A DNA stretch of 5,213 bases from Methanobacteriota archaeon (GTDB taxonomy: Archaea; Halobacteriota; Halobacteria; Halobacteriales; Halalkalicoccaceae), in NCBI GenBank assembly GCA_022561895.1, contig JADFQH010000147.1, positions 1 to 5,213 on the forward strand, written 5' to 3'. A program made the position numbers and the translations under genes. This document shows positions 4,309-5,213 of the stretch, in pieces. The notes under the pieces are model-generated. The model was not told the origin of the DNA, ran no database searches, and was given only the letters and a program-made list of their open reading frames with translations. How positions within the stretch are numbered: position 1 is the stretch's first letter; every line of letters starts with the position of its first letter.

Positions 4309-5213
4309 ATGAAAATAGGTCTCGAACTCGAATACTGGGTCGTTGATGAGCGCGGACGGTTAACTGCTGTGGACGAACTCGTAGCGGCGCATCCGTGCGT
4401 GACAGACGAGTTCGTCGACTCCCTTCTCGAAATTCGAGTCCCGCCCGCTGAAACAACGATAGATCTCCGGTGGTTGGTTACTGAAATCCTTTCAACTGTG
4501 CTTGCGGCGGCGAACAACTGTGGTAAGCGACTCGTCCCGCTCGGAACGCCGCTTTCAACACACGACCTCCCGATCATCACTAAGCGAGGGCGCATTCTCG
4601 AACGGATCTACGGTGCTGAACTCCAGTATGCAAAACACTGTGCCGGAACACACATTCACTTCGACAGACGGAACGAGCGACGACAGTTGAATCTCCTGAC
4701 GGCGCTCGATCCCGCAATCGCGCTCGTGAACTCCTCGCCGTACTACGACGGCGCGCAGATCGCGAGTTCGTCGCGCGCCTCGGTGTATCGCCTCGATAGC
4801 ACGTCACAGTTTTCGCGCTACCGCGACCTCTGGATCTATGCCGATACTCTCAGCGAGTGGGAGACACGCATCACGTCGGCGTATGAGATCCTCGAGACGA
4901 CCGCTCGTGAGAGTGGTATCTCCGATGTGGCGTTTGCAAAGTGTTTCTGCCCCGAGAATACGGTGTTGACACCGGTTCGACTTCGGGAGCTCCCACCAAC
5001 AATCGAGTGGCGAGCACCGGATACGGCAGTTCCGAGCCAGATCATTCGGTTGGCGGACGATGTAGCTGACCTGCTTTCGCTGACCAACGACAAGGAGGTC
5101 GTCATTGGCGACAGTGCTCCTGGAATCGGGACTGACTCTATTCTGATCCCCCGGTTCACGGAGCTTCGCACGCTGAGCGAGGACGCAATCTCTGATGGAC
5201 TGCGCTCCGAAGC
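4309..5213 (+). CDS. Glutamate-cysteine ligase family protein (GCS2), copy 2, 3' end outside window
   Basis: The reading frame runs from ATG at 4309 (MKIGLELEYWVVDERG) to the right edge without a stop, giving 301 codons of an expected 350-360. A GTG at 4303, directly after an in-frame TAA, could add two residues. GCS2 motifs are kept: LELEYW (5-10), KRLVPLGTPL (73-82), HCAGTHIHFD (110-119), LNLLTALDP (127-135), SSPYYDG (142-148), FSRYRDLWIYAD (168-179), IEWRAPDTAVPSQ (232-244). Hand alignment to copy 1 gives about half identical residues with almost no gaps, so the two are old paralogues or one arrived by transfer. Copy 2 uses more A/T-ending codons, including ATA, and has five cysteines in the visible part against two in copy 1, among them Cys212-Phe-Cys214. 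Predicted activity is gamma-glutamylcysteine synthesis or a related acidic amino acid ligation. Confidence 0.8.
   Translation, partial: MKIGLELEYWVVDERGRLTAVDELVAAHPCVTDEFVDSLLEIRVPPAETTIDLRWLVTEILSTVLAAANNCGKRLVPLGTPLSTHDLPIITKRGRILERIYGAELQYAKHCAGTHIHFDRRNERRQLNLLTALDPAIALVNSSPYYDGAQIASSSRASVYRLDSTSQFSRYRDLWIYADTLSEWETRITSAYEILETTARESGISDVAFAKCFCPENTVLTPVRLRELPPTIEWRAPDTAVPSQIIRLADDVADLLSLTNDKEVVIGDSAPGIGTDSILIPRFTELRTLSEDAISDGLRSE

Overview
The window comes from a haloarchaeon (class Halobacteria). The evidence is a GC-rich, strongly acidic coding style, starts without Shine-Dalgarno sequences that fit leaderless transcripts, a haloarchaeal-type TnpB tail, and two members of the GCS2 (glutamate-cysteine ligase) family that haloarchaea use to make gamma-glutamylcysteine. 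The species cannot be read from the sequence.

Layout, left to right. (1) Positions 1-350, minus strand: the first 116 codons of a siroheme decarboxylase subunit (AhbA/AhbB, NirDLGH-like), running off the left edge. (2) 351-512: a divergent intergenic region with weak TATA-like boxes and short inverted repeats. (3) 513-1571, plus: a complete TrpD paralogue whose canonical phosphoribosyl-binding GTGGD loop is replaced. (4) 1614-2684, plus: a complete GCS2-family ligase (gshA-like), 42 bp behind gene 3 and probably co-transcribed with it. (5) 2681-3679, minus: a succinylglutamate desuccinylase/aspartoacylase-family zinc amidohydrolase, convergent with gene 4 and overlapping its stop codon. (6) About 3747-4166, minus: the decayed 3' end of an IS200/IS605 (IS1341-type) element. 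It holds the C-terminal zinc finger and last RuvC aspartate of tnpB, and a right-end hairpin that would form part of an omega RNA scaffold. (7) 4309-5213, plus: a second gshA-like gene, open at the right edge and about half identical to the first by hand alignment.

The local theme is probably low-molecular-weight thiol metabolism, with two diverged ligases around an amidohydrolase and a transposon scar. A link of the hydrolase or the TrpD paralogue to thiols is inference from position only. The siroheme decarboxylase belongs to the alternative haem pathway and looks like an unrelated divergent neighbour.

The most unusual structure is a 57-bp block at 3876-3932. It consists of two perfect hairpins, both with a TTC loop, and sits in frame within the TnpB tail where relatives, as I recall them, read straight through. 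It looks like a small palindromic insertion element in a transposase gene and possibly in its guide-RNA scaffold. The second point of note is the diverged gshA copy, which keeps the active-site motifs but has gained a CxC motif.
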